Assembly (NCBI GenBank): GCA_002317385.1
Contig: DCJH01000019.1
Span: forward strand, 35,997 to 43,786
Length of the DNA: 7,790 nt
Direction of reading: 5' to 3'
Origin: Prevotella sp. UBA1705
GTDB lineage: Bacteria > Bacteroidota > Bacteroidia > Bacteroidales > Bacteroidaceae
Both the position numbers and the translations under genes were made by a program. Shown in pieces: positions 1 to 7,736 of the stretch. Positions within the stretch are counted from its first letter, which is position 1. Each line of letters opens with the position of its first letter. The notes under the pieces were generated by a model. The model was not told the origin of the DNA and did no database searches. It was given only the letters and a program-made list of their open reading frames with translations.

Positions 1-1010
1 GTGTCGGTCCACCAGCTCTGGGCACCCGCAAAGGTGGGCTTGCCGTAGATGGCATCGCCGATAATCCATATCGCTCCGGTACCGTCGGCATTGAGCTTGG
101 CCGGCGAATCGCCGTCGAGGGCATGGATGCGGAAGCCGTTCTGGGCAAACACAGCCTTGATGCTATAGTTGCCTGTGATGGCATTGAAGGTATAGCTGCC
201 GTCGGCATTGCGGGTGAAGAAATCGGGATCGTAGTACCAGTCGGCGCCCTTCACGGCGGCGTCGCCCACAAACTCATAGATGTTTCCCTGCACGAGGGTG
301 CCGGTAAAGACGTCTTTGCCCTCGGCATTCTCAAAGCTGAGCGTGGGCACATCGGTCTTCTCCACGCGCATCACGCCGTTGGCCGTGCCCTTGGTGAGGT
401 CGATGGTGAACCTGTAGGTCTCCCCACTCTTGAGCGTTACGCCATCGTTGAGATGGATGTTTCCATCGCTGGCATTGACGCGGAACCACGGATTGTTGGT
501 GGTGAGGGCATAGTCGCCGGTAGCCTTGAACTCTGTTCCCCATCCGGCCTGGCCGAAGAACTTGAAGTCTACGTTGGTGCCGGGCTTGAGTTGCTTGCCT
601 ACGGTGAGCGTCACCTGATATACCTTGTCGGCTATCGGAGCCAGACAGAGGGCATGGTCGGTGTCGGTCCACCAGCTCTGGGCATGCGAATAGTTGGGCT
701 TGCCAAACATGTTGCCACCGATAATCCATAGGGCTCCGGTGCCGTCGGCATTGAGCTTGGCCGGATTCTTCGGCTCTCCGGCAAAGATGCGGAAGCCATT
801 TTCCTCAAACACCGCCTTGATGGTGTAGGTACCTGTGAGCGCATTGAAGGTATAGGTACCGTCAGCATTGCGTGTGAAGAAGTCGGGATCATAGTACCAG
901 TTGTCGGCCATCACCGCCTCATCGCCCGTAAACTTATAGAGCATGCCCTGAGTGAGGGTACCGGTGAAGATGTTCTGACCGTCGGCGTTGCGGAACTGGA
1001 GCGGCTGGAT
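1..1010 (-). repeat. In-frame tandem duplication, 660 bp period (220 residues), inside the binding-protein gene
   Basis: Bases 661-1010 align to bases 1-350 without a single gap at an offset of exactly 660. A count by eye gives roughly 268 of 350 identical positions (about 77%). Bases 1-24 and 661-684 are identical, and so are 23 bases starting at 82 and 742. In protein terms copy A runs from residue 226 to 445 and copy B from 446 past the left edge; only the first 116 or so residues of copy B are visible. The most conserved part is around WYYDPDFFTRNADG and YTFNA; the loops after the GKP motif and around residues 310-316 differ. Conservation at DNA level suggests a fairly recent duplication or ongoing gene conversion, which is inference. 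Confidence 0.9.
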
Positions 1011-1685
1011 ATTGAGCACCTCCTGTGGTCCGTAGGTAAAGTCGCGGCTGTTGAAACTCACGGTCACCTGGCCCGTCTTGTTGCTCTGGAACGAAAGGAA
1101 GCCGTTACCGTTCTCGGCAACATCATTGTCGGCCCACCCAAACTTATACTTGCCGTCGGCCGTCTGGAAGAATCCCTTGAAGGCGTTGTCGGCTACTGGC
1201 ACCTCGCAGGTGTAGGTGTAGTCGTCGCCTTCGGTCATGGGATAGGCCACGCTGTCGGGCGAAATGAACTGCAAGTCGGTGAAGTGGGGACGCGTCACGG
1301 GCACATCGATGTTCTCGACCGTGGTCTTCGTGGTGACATTCTGGAGCGTGAGTCGCACCTGAGCCGTACCATTGGGAATGAAACGGAGGAACGGCACATG
1401 CAGGCGCACGGTGTAGTCGCCGGGAGTCTTGGTGCGGATGGTGACGGCGTTCACCGGTTCTCCGCTATAGCACATCTCTGCTTTGAGCGTGGAAAGGTCG
1501 TAGCCTTCGGCGTCGCTGCAGTTTACTTTCACGTCGATGGAGTCGCCCATCTCGGCACTGCTCACCGTGGTGGCCTTGATGGTAGGACTGCCTTTGCCCA
1601 CGAGATTCTCGTAGTCGTTATCCTGACAAGACGTCAGGAAGGATAGCAAAACGAGAACTACGGATAGATATTTAATGGTTTTCAT
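1..1685 (-). CDS. Modular surface lipoprotein, probable surface glycan-binding protein (SusE/F-like position), 3' end cut by window edge
   Basis: The frame is open from the ATG at 1685-1683 to the left edge: 561 full codons, no stop, so the C-terminus is missing. Residues 1-19 form a lipoprotein signal peptide ending in lipobox LTSC, with lipidated Cys20; the following QDNDYE is acidic, as in Bacteroidota surface-export signals. Residues about 30-133 look like an Ig-like beta-rich spacer. Residues about 134-222 look like a diverged carbohydrate-binding-type module (FKGFFQ, KYKFGW). From residue 226 a 220-residue unit repeats: WYYDPDFFTR at 263 and again at 483, then WIIG, a GKP motif, SWWTDT, and FKFFGQAGWG near 375. 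The aromatic GWG.EF pattern recalls SusE/SusF-type binding modules. I believe related proteins carry DUF5121/DUF5125 names, but could not check. It starts 12 bp after the GH30 stop, so it is probably co-transcribed and helps hold the same glycan at the cell surface. The start is supported by the signal peptide; no catalytic motif was recognised. Confidence 0.85.
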   Translation of the reverse strand, partial: MKTIKYLSVVLVLLSFLTSCQDNDYENLVGKGSPTIKATTVSSAEMGDSIDVKVNCSDAEGYDLSTLKAEMCYSGEPVNAVTIRTKTPGDYTVRLHVPFLRFIPNGTAQVRLTLQNVTTKTTVENIDVPVTRPHFTDLQFISPDSVAYPMTEGDDYTYTCEVPVADNAFKGFFQTADGKYKFGWADNDVAENGNGFLSFQSNKTGQVTVSFNSRDFTYGPQEVLNIQPLQFRNADGQNIFTGTLTQGMLYKFTGDEAVMADNWYYDPDFFTRNADGTYTFNALTGTYTIKAVFEENGFRIFAGEPKNPAKLNADGTGALWIIGGNMFGKPNYSHAQSWWTDTDHALCLAPIADKVYQVTLTVGKQLKPGTNVDFKFFGQAGWGTEFKATGDYALTTNNPWFRVNASDGNIHLNDGVTLKSGETYRFTIDLTKGTANGVMRVEKTDVPTLSFENAEGKDVFTGTLVQGNIYEFVGDAAVKGADWYYDPDFFTRNADGSYTFNAITGNYSIKAVFAQNGFRIHALDGDSPAKLNADGTGAIWIIGDAIYGKPTFAGAQSWWTD

Positions 1686-1697
1686 AATGCTTTTTGA

Positions 1698-3215
1698 TTA
1701 TTTCCATGAACTTGATACCACACCTTGTGAGGGCACCTTCACCTTGAAGTTGTTGGTTCCATCACTTACGGTGACATTGAAATCATAGTCACCGGTATTG
1801 AGAAGTACGATGGCCTTGGTGCCATCGGGATTCAGGAAGGCCGTGTAGACCACGTCGCTACCGGCATAACTGCGCATAGACGTACCGATGCGCACGGCAC
1901 CCGGACGAACCACAGAGGCCATATGGGTGATGGCGTAGTAGTGGGAGTTGTACTTCAGGGTCTTGTAATTGTCGTAGATGTCTACCGCGCCGTAGCAGGT
2001 CTGGCATCCGCCGTCGAGGTTGGGACCCATCTTCTCGTCGAGCATGAGGTTCCACACGAGCACCGCCTTGCACCACTGGTTCACGGTGCCAAGGGTGATA
2101 TTCCGCATGTCGGCCACCAAACGCTTGGTCAGATCGCGGCCGTTGTTCCAGGTACCGATACTGCTTTCCGAGAAAATCAGCTCCTTGTCGGTGGCCTGAT
2201 TGTGGATATCGGTGAGCTCGATATTGGAGCCCCCGTAGTCGTGATAGGCCGCTCCGACTACGAGTTCCGAACCTTCGAAGTTACTGCCCAGGGCGTTGTA
2301 GACCTTGATGGGATAGTCTTCCTGGTCGGCAAGGTTATCGTAGTTGTAGTTGTGGTCGAAGACATAGATCTTCGTTGTCAGGCTGTTCTTCTTGAAGGCC
2401 GATGCAAGTTCCTTCACAAAGGCAGCCTCCTCGTCCCACGGCATGTAGAGCGAGGCACAGTTGCCATGGTTCAACGGCTCGTTCTGCGGGCTTACGGCAT
2501 AGATGTCGATGCCCTGCTGCTTCATGGCCTGCACAAATTTCACGAAGTATTGCGCATAGTCTGCCCGATAGTTGGGGTTGAGATGACCGTCGGTCCAAGA
2601 GTCGTAGGCAGCCATGGTAGACAGGTCTTTCACCTTCATCCACTTGGGACAGGTCCACGGGGCGGCAATGATCTTCACGTGAGGATTGATGGCCAGCACC
2701 TCCTTGATGATGGGAATGACATACTGGGTCTCGTCGTTGTGGAGACCGAAGTGGTCGATTCCCTTCTCATCGCAGAGCGAATACTCGGTGCTCGAGAAGT
2801 CGTTGCAGCCGATAGAGATACGGGCATAGCTCACGCCGTAGCCCTCGGCCTCAGAGTAAGTCTGCTTGAGAAACTGGGTACGCGATGCCGCATCCATCTG
2901 CAACAGATTGTAGCAGGTGGAATAGGTGAGGGCAAAGCCGAAGCCATCCATACTCTGATAGGTCTTTGAGGGGTCTATCTGGATGGTGGTGGGGGCCATG
3001 TTGGTACCGGTGGTAATGGCACTAAACGACTTGGAGAGCGAGGCACTGCGGTCGGCCGTGGTGGTGTAGAGCGTAGCTACGTTGCCTGTGGGCTGCTCCT
3101 CCACAGTGGTATTGGGGTTGGGAGTGTCATCAACCGATGAGATGCTTCCACATGCTGAGAGTGACATCAGCATGGCACTAACCATTGATAATATCATCAT
3201 ATTGTTCTTTTTCAT
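1698..3215 (-). CDS. Glycoside hydrolase family 30 surface lipoprotein, possibly subfamily 3 endo-beta-1,6-glucanase
   Basis: This 505-residue protein is predicted to hydrolyse a beta-linked glycan with retention of configuration, outside the cell. Residues 1-21 are a lipoprotein signal ending in LSAC with lipid anchor Cys22; SVDD shortly after fits a surface-export signal. The (beta/alpha)8 barrel spans about 75-430: QSMDGFGFAL at 87-96, APWTCPKWMK at 185-194, VSPQNEP at 241-247 with acid/base Glu246, and FSES at 348-351 with nucleophile Glu350. The MGPNLDGGC region (396-404) and GAVDI match the GH30 barrel end. Residues about 435-505 form the usual side beta-sandwich. Both catalytic glutamates are present and the length is normal, so the gene looks intact. 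The subfamily is inferred from overall feel and from PUL context; GH30_1-type glucosidase or another GH30 specificity remains possible. It starts 11 bp after the SusD-like stop. The ATG at 3215 gives a normal lipoprotein n-region (MKKNN). Confidence 0.9.
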   Translation of the reverse strand: MKKNNMMILSMVSAMLMSLSACGSISSVDDTPNPNTTVEEQPTGNVATLYTTTADRSASLSKSFSAITTGTNMAPTTIQIDPSKTYQSMDGFGFALTYSTCYNLLQMDAASRTQFLKQTYSEAEGYGVSYARISIGCNDFSSTEYSLCDEKGIDHFGLHNDETQYVIPIIKEVLAINPHVKIIAAPWTCPKWMKVKDLSTMAAYDSWTDGHLNPNYRADYAQYFVKFVQAMKQQGIDIYAVSPQNEPLNHGNCASLYMPWDEEAAFVKELASAFKKNSLTTKIYVFDHNYNYDNLADQEDYPIKVYNALGSNFEGSELVVGAAYHDYGGSNIELTDIHNQATDKELIFSESSIGTWNNGRDLTKRLVADMRNITLGTVNQWCKAVLVWNLMLDEKMGPNLDGGCQTCYGAVDIYDNYKTLKYNSHYYAITHMASVVRPGAVRIGTSMRSYAGSDVVYTAFLNPDGTKAIVLLNTGDYDFNVTVSDGTNNFKVKVPSQGVVSSSWK

Positions 3216-3226
3216 TGTTCTTTATA

Positions 3227-4744
3227 TTAATAACCTGGGTTCTGTTGTAGATTATTATTCTCGTCGAGCGCGCTCTGCGGCATGGGCAGCAGATAGGAAT
3301 TCTCGTCAAACTTCTTGCGCTGAGCCAGTCGTCCGGGGTCACGGCTGTTGATATCGTTGAGATATTCCTCCACCTTGTTGTTGCGGCAAAGGTCAAACCA
3401 GCGTTCGCCCTCCAGCGCAAGCTCCAGTCGGCGCTCGTGCAACACAGCCTCGACCATGGCCTCCTTGGATGCGATCTTGGCGGCATCGAGGGCCGGCAAC
3501 TTGGCACGGGTGCGGACGATATTCACCAATTCGGCACTCTTGGCCATGTTGCCCTGGTAGGCGTAGGCCTCAGCCTCCAACAGGATGATATCGGCCAGGC
3601 GCAGCTTATACTGGTTGTTGTAGCCCGAGCGATACTTATACATGAACGGATAGTGGCTTGCAGGATAGTAGTTGCTCCACGTACAAGCGTAGTAGACCAC
3701 CGTCTGGTTGAGGCGAATGGTGTCGTTCTCCTTCAGGAAGTCGTTGATGAGGTCGCGCGAAGGGGTAATCCATTTGGCCCAAGTGAAGTAATAATCATAG
3801 TTCTCCAGGCTGCGTCCATACATCCAACTCTCCCAGTTGCCGGCGCCGGCAGACCAGTGAACCTCAAGGATTCCTTCGCTGGTGTTGCGTTTCACGCAGT
3901 CTTTGGCGGTCTCGTTCCAGCCCCAGAGGGTCATGAAATCGGGCTCAAGTGCCATGCCTGAGGCCTTGCGCACCTTCTCGGCGTACTCCACCACCTTGCC
4001 ATAGTCCTGTACAGGCTTCTCAGCATAGACCTTGGCAAGCATGGCCTGGGCCACAGTCTTGGTCAACAACGTACGGTCGGCAGGGTTAAAGTCGGGTGCA
4101 TTGGCCTCGGCATCCTGCAAATCGCTGATGATCTGCTGGTAGCACTCCTCCGAAGTGGAGCGCGGCGGGAAATAGGTGGGATAGACTTCTTCCACATTTC
4201 CGGCCGTGATGGTCTTGGCAATGCTGGTGATTACCGGGAACGAACCCCACAGACGGGCCATCTGGAACATGATCATGGCACGCATCAACTCACCTTGAGC
4301 CTTCCACTGGCGGTACTCGGTGTCGCCCACCTGACCACTGGCGTGAAGCGGTTCAAGACCATTGATGAGCACGTTGGCCTTGGCAATATCCTCCAGATAG
4401 CGGCTCCAGTCGCGCTTCAACACGGAGTTACTCGCATCGATGGCATTGGTTTCGTAGGGTTCCACCTCTGCTCCGGTGGTGCCGGCATAGGCATTGTCTG
4501 AATGGGAATCGCCGATAAGCAGGCAATCCAAATGCCAGTGCTCCTGACGGTTGCGCAGCAACTCGTAGAGATTCTTGAGCTGGTCTTGCGCCGCTGCACG
4601 GTCTTTGAGCACAGCCGTAGCCGTGTCTGTAGACACGCCCTCGGTGAGTTCAGTAGGTGTAGAGATCGGTTCGTAGTCCAAAGAGCAGGATGCCAACGCC
4701 AGGACCGACACACCCATAGCCATATATTTGATTATCGTTTTCAT
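3227..4744 (-). CDS. SusD/RagB-family nutrient-binding outer-membrane lipoprotein
   Basis: This protein of 505 residues should sit as a lid on the SusC-like transporter and bind glycan oligosaccharides at the cell surface. I chose the ATG at 4744, giving MKTIIKYMAMGVSVLALASC with lipobox LASC and lipid anchor Cys20. A longer reading frame begins at 4768, but with TTG inside the SusC gene and with eight residues that spoil the signal peptide. Family marks include an alpha-helical TPR-like N-terminal half (GELMRAMIMFQMARLWG at about 151-167, NVEEVYPTY) and the C-terminal SusD/RagB block: LADIILLEAEAYAYQG (383-398), VRTRAKLPAL, HERRLELALEGERWFDLCR (436-454), YLLPMPQ (484-490) and the terminal NLQQNPGY. 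Length is usual for the family. It lies 13 bp after the SusC stop and 11 bp before the GH30 gene, as expected for a PUL operon. Ligand specificity cannot be read from the sequence. Confidence 0.95.
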   Translation of the reverse strand: MKTIIKYMAMGVSVLALASCSLDYEPISTPTELTEGVSTDTATAVLKDRAAAQDQLKNLYELLRNRQEHWHLDCLLIGDSHSDNAYAGTTGAEVEPYETNAIDASNSVLKRDWSRYLEDIAKANVLINGLEPLHASGQVGDTEYRQWKAQGELMRAMIMFQMARLWGSFPVITSIAKTITAGNVEEVYPTYFPPRSTSEECYQQIISDLQDAEANAPDFNPADRTLLTKTVAQAMLAKVYAEKPVQDYGKVVEYAEKVRKASGMALEPDFMTLWGWNETAKDCVKRNTSEGILEVHWSAGAGNWESWMYGRSLENYDYYFTWAKWITPSRDLINDFLKENDTIRLNQTVVYYACTWSNYYPASHYPFMYKYRSGYNNQYKLRLADIILLEAEAYAYQGNMAKSAELVNIVRTRAKLPALDAAKIASKEAMVEAVLHERRLELALEGERWFDLCRNNKVEEYLNDINSRDPGRLAQRKKFDENSYLLPMPQSALDENNNLQQNPGY

Positions 4745-4757
4745 AAGTTTCGGGTTT

Positions 4758-7736
4758 TTAGAATTCAACTTTCACACCAACAACAAACGACTTGCTCATG
4801 GGGTAGGTGCCCCAGTCGAGTCCCTGCACTGCACCACTGTTGCCATACTGGTTGACCTCGGGGTCGCGACCACTATATTTGGTCAGCGTGATGAGGTTGG
4901 TGGCCGACAGATAAGGCTGTAGGCGCGACAGTCCAAGCTTGGAGATAAGGGCCTTGGGCAGGTCATAAGAGAGGGATACATCCTTCAGGCGGATATACGA
5001 ACCGTCTTCGAGGAAGTAGGTAGAGTTCAGCATTCTGAACTTGGCTTTGGGCACCTCGGTCACCTGACCGGGTACACGCCAGCGCTCCAGCACACGGGTG
5101 CTCTGGTTCTTTCCGTCGTACATTCCCTCAGTCTCCATGCGCGATACGTTGTAGATATCGTTGCCGTAGCTGCCCTGAATGAGCATGCTCAGGTTGAATC
5201 CCTTGTAGGAGAAGGTGTTGGTGAGACCGAATGTGAAGTCGGGATTGGGGTCGCCAATATCGGTACGGTCGCTGGCTGAGACGATATGGTCGCCGTTGAC
5301 GTCGCGATACATGAGCTCGCCAGTCTCGGGATCCACACCGTCGGAGATGTAGCCCCAGAATGTGCCCAGCGGTTTACCCGGCATGTTGCGTACCACAGGC
5401 TCGTCTACATACTCGTTGGTATTGGCATTATAGTACACCTGCGTGAGCTTGAGGCTCAGCAACTTGTTGCGGTTGAACGAGATATTGAAGTCGGTGTTCC
5501 ACTTGAACTTACCCACGAGATTCCTTGAACTGGCTGTAAACTCGAAGCCCTTGTTCTGCATCTCGCCACCATTGTAATGGAGGGTGCGGGCTGCAGCGCT
5601 GCCGGCGGGGAGCGTAGCGGTCATGAGCATATTCTTGGTGCGCTTGTAATAGTAGTCGGCACCCACGGTGAGTCGACCGCCCAGCACGGTGAGATCGAAT
5701 CCGATGTCGGTCTGAGTGGTGGTCTCCCAGGTGAGCTCGGGGTTGGAGAGGGTGGTCTGCACACGTGTGGGGACGGCATTGGCATCATATCCTTCGCCAA
5801 ACCACTGGATGCGGTTGATGCTGTATTCGGCCAGATAGCTGTAGTCGCCGAGTCCGCTCTGGTTACCGGTCTGTCCCCAGCCGCCACGCAACTTGAGGTC
5901 ATCGATCCACTTCACATCCTTCATAAATGGCTCGCTGGAGATGCGCCATGCACCCGAAAACGAGGGGAACAGGCCCCAGCGATGGCCGGGAGCAAGTTTG
6001 GAGCTGCCGTCGGCACGCAGGTTGGCGGTCACCATATAGGTGTCGTTCCATTTGTATTGCAGGCGTCCGAAATAAGACATGATGGCCCAGCTGGACGCAC
6101 TAGAACCGGTTCCGGTCCAAGATATCTTGTTGGCACCGTTGAGCGTCTTGATGTCGGCGTTGGCATAGTTGCTGCCGTTGATATAGCTATTGCTATACTT
6201 GCTTTGCGTATAGGAAGAGCCGCCCATGATATCGAAGTTGTGCTTGCCCAGCGCTTTTTTATAGTCGAGCACGTTGTCCCACACCCACACGGTGGTGGAA
6301 TAGCGGCCGTCGTAGCCGGTTCCGTGGTTGTCGCGGCCATACTGAATCTCGTTGGGGTCGAGGAAGTTGGTGGTCGTACCATTCTCCCGATCAAAAGTCA
6401 GCGAGCTGGTGAACTCTATTTCCTTGATGGGGGTGAGGGTAATCTTACCCGTGGCCAGCATCTTGTCGTAGCGGCTCTTGTTGTCTTTGGAGCGCGCAAG
6501 ATTCTCGGCAGGGCTCGTAATGTTGACGCCGTAGAAGTTGTTGTAATACTGCGTGGGGTCCTCGGGCTTCCACACTGGGGCATAGGTCGGCGTGTTGACA
6601 ATGGAAGTGATCACACCGCCACGATTGGCGCCGGTACCCGAAGTAATGCCTGTGCCCTTGTAGGTGTAGTCGGAATAGGTCACGCTGGCATTGAGGCGCA
6701 GCCAAGTCTTAATCTGATTCTCCACCGAGGTGCGGAAATTGTAGCGCTTAAAGCCGGAGCTCTTGAGCACACCGTTCTCTCCAACATATCCGCCGGAGAT
6801 GAAATAGCGCAGGCGGTCGTTGCCGTTGGTGATGGAGAGCTGGTAGTCTTGCACACTACCCGTGCGGTAAACCTCCTTGGCCCAGTCGGTCTGGTCGGTC
6901 AGATTGTCGGGTATCTTCACCTTGCCAATCTCGTCCATCAGCTCCTTATACTCCCATGCGTTGAGCGACTTGGTATTGTCGCGTACCGTGTTCCAGGCGT
7001 AGTGGGCGTTGAGCGAAATCTTCGCCTCGCCGGCCTTACCCTGCTTGGTGTTAATGATAATCACACCATTGGCGGCACGGCTACCGTAAATGGCGGCACT
7101 CGACGCATCCTTCAGAATCTGGATGTCGGCAATGTCTTCGGCCGAAAGGAAGTCGATGCTGGTCAATGGCACACCGTCGACCACATACAACGGGTTGTTG
7201 GAACCATTGAAAGAGGTGGTTCCACGCACGCGGATGGTGGGTCCGGCACCTGGTGTACCACTGGCTTGGCTTATCTGCAAACCGGCAGCCTTACCCTGCA
7301 TGCCCTGCGCCGCCGACACAATGGGGCGCGTATCGAGGTCGTCGGTCGACACACTCGACACGGCTGTCGTCACGTCTTTGCGCTTCACGGCACCGTAACC
7401 GATAGTCACCACCTCGTCGAGCAGGTTCACATCGTCCTGTAGCGTGACCTTCATGCCCGGCGCAGCCTTCACCTTGGCGGCCTTGTATCCGATATAGGAT
7501 ATCTGCAACGTGGCACCATGCTCCACCTGGATGGAGAAGTTTCCGTCCAGATCGGTCACAACGCCATTACTTGTGCCTTGTTCCACAACAGAGGCACCGA
7601 TGACTGGTTCATTGTTGCTGTCGGTCACGGTTCCGCTCACACGCGTCTTCTGGGCGAAGGCCGTGAGGGATATAAGCATGACCCAAAGCAGGAGTGAAAA
7701 CCGCTTCATCACTGATAAATGGTTGTTTGCTCTCAT
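4758..7736 (-). CDS. SusC/RagA-family TonB-dependent outer-membrane glycan transporter
   Basis: This protein of 992 residues is a TonB-powered beta-barrel importer of oligosaccharides, paired with the SusD-like lid. A signal peptide (MKRFSLLLWVMLISLTAFA) precedes a probable cleavage before Gln29. A carboxypeptidase-regulatory-like domain follows at about 31-100 (VSGTVTDSNNEPVIGASV, DLDGNFSI, ISYIGYK), then a TonB-box-like segment DEVVTIGYGAVKRKD (107-121). The plug domain is at about 120-235, with RVRGTTS, NPLYVVDGVP (181-190), ILKDASSAAIYGSRAANG (207-224) and VIIINTKQG. The remainder is the barrel, ending in FVVGVKVEF with a terminal Phe as in outer-membrane barrels. There is no STN domain between signal and regulatory-like domain, so direct FecR/ECF sigma signalling through this receptor is unlikely. 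Two starts are possible: ATG at 7736, used here because of its AT-rich upstream bases, or ATG at 7709 (residue 10), which gives a tighter signal peptide. It is the first gene of the operon. Confidence 0.96.
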   Translation of the reverse strand: MRANNHLSVMKRFSLLLWVMLISLTAFAQKTRVSGTVTDSNNEPVIGASVVEQGTSNGVVTDLDGNFSIQVEHGATLQISYIGYKAAKVKAAPGMKVTLQDDVNLLDEVVTIGYGAVKRKDVTTAVSSVSTDDLDTRPIVSAAQGMQGKAAGLQISQASGTPGAGPTIRVRGTTSFNGSNNPLYVVDGVPLTSIDFLSAEDIADIQILKDASSAAIYGSRAANGVIIINTKQGKAGEAKISLNAHYAWNTVRDNTKSLNAWEYKELMDEIGKVKIPDNLTDQTDWAKEVYRTGSVQDYQLSITNGNDRLRYFISGGYVGENGVLKSSGFKRYNFRTSVENQIKTWLRLNASVTYSDYTYKGTGITSGTGANRGGVITSIVNTPTYAPVWKPEDPTQYYNNFYGVNITSPAENLARSKDNKSRYDKMLATGKITLTPIKEIEFTSSLTFDRENGTTTNFLDPNEIQYGRDNHGTGYDGRYSTTVWVWDNVLDYKKALGKHNFDIMGGSSYTQSKYSNSYINGSNYANADIKTLNGANKISWTGTGSSASSWAIMSYFGRLQYKWNDTYMVTANLRADGSSKLAPGHRWGLFPSFSGAWRISSEPFMKDVKWIDDLKLRGGWGQTGNQSGLGDYSYLAEYSINRIQWFGEGYDANAVPTRVQTTLSNPELTWETTTQTDIGFDLTVLGGRLTVGADYYYKRTKNMLMTATLPAGSAAARTLHYNGGEMQNKGFEFTASSRNLVGKFKWNTDFNISFNRNKLLSLKLTQVYYNANTNEYVDEPVVRNMPGKPLGTFWGYISDGVDPETGELMYRDVNGDHIVSASDRTDIGDPNPDFTFGLTNTFSYKGFNLSMLIQGSYGNDIYNVSRMETEGMYDGKNQSTRVLERWRVPGQVTEVPKAKFRMLNSTYFLEDGSYIRLKDVSLSYDLPKALISKLGLSRLQPYLSATNLITLTKYSGRDPEVNQYGNSGAVQGLDWGTYPMSKSFVVGVKVEF

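Larger units (their letters stand above)
1..7736 (-). other. PUL operon: SusC-like, SusD-like, GH30, glycan-binding lipoprotein
   Basis: Four consecutive minus-strand genes are separated by only 13 bp (4745-4757), 11 bp (3216-3226) and 12 bp (1686-1697). None of these gaps can hold a terminator plus promoter, so a single transcript is likely. The order is transporter, lid, surface endo-acting enzyme, surface binder, which is a minimal outer-membrane half of a PUL. Each of the three downstream genes starts with ATGAAAA directly after an A-rich junction rather than a strong Shine-Dalgarno. The periplasmic exo-enzyme and the regulator (hybrid two-component or SusR-like) expected in such a locus are not in the window and may lie beyond the edges. 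Confidence 0.85.

Noticed and set aside
123..731. Open frame of 202 codons on the plus strand across the repeat region
   Set aside because: It is antisense to the modular lipoprotein, whose reading frame is open for the whole stretch and is conserved between repeat copies; the plus-strand frame is a shadow.
331..892. Minus-strand frames of 132 and 86 codons within the binding-protein gene
   Set aside because: They are out-of-frame with the lipoprotein, rich in R, Q, S and P, and lack any family signature.
1..1010. CRISPR array or mobile element as the source of the repeated DNA
   Set aside because: The repeat is long, in frame, contiguous and protein-coding with a 660 bp period; there are no short direct repeats with spacers, terminal inverted repeats or transposase.
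1923..2969. Open frame of 348 codons on the plus strand, antisense to the GH30 gene
   Set aside because: Composition is unusual (V, H, G rich), no motif or signal is seen, and the opposite strand carries an intact GH30 with catalytic residues.
5577..7442. Open frame of 621 codons on the plus strand, antisense to the SusC-like gene
   Set aside because: It lies wholly inside a clearly recognised gene, its translation is low-complexity in V, G, H and A without any domain, and it mirrors the codon bias of the opposite strand.
4758..7736. ECF sigma/anti-sigma signalling through the SusC-like receptor
   Set aside because: No STN domain lies between the signal peptide and the carboxypeptidase-regulatory-like domain, and no sigma or FecR-like gene is in the window.
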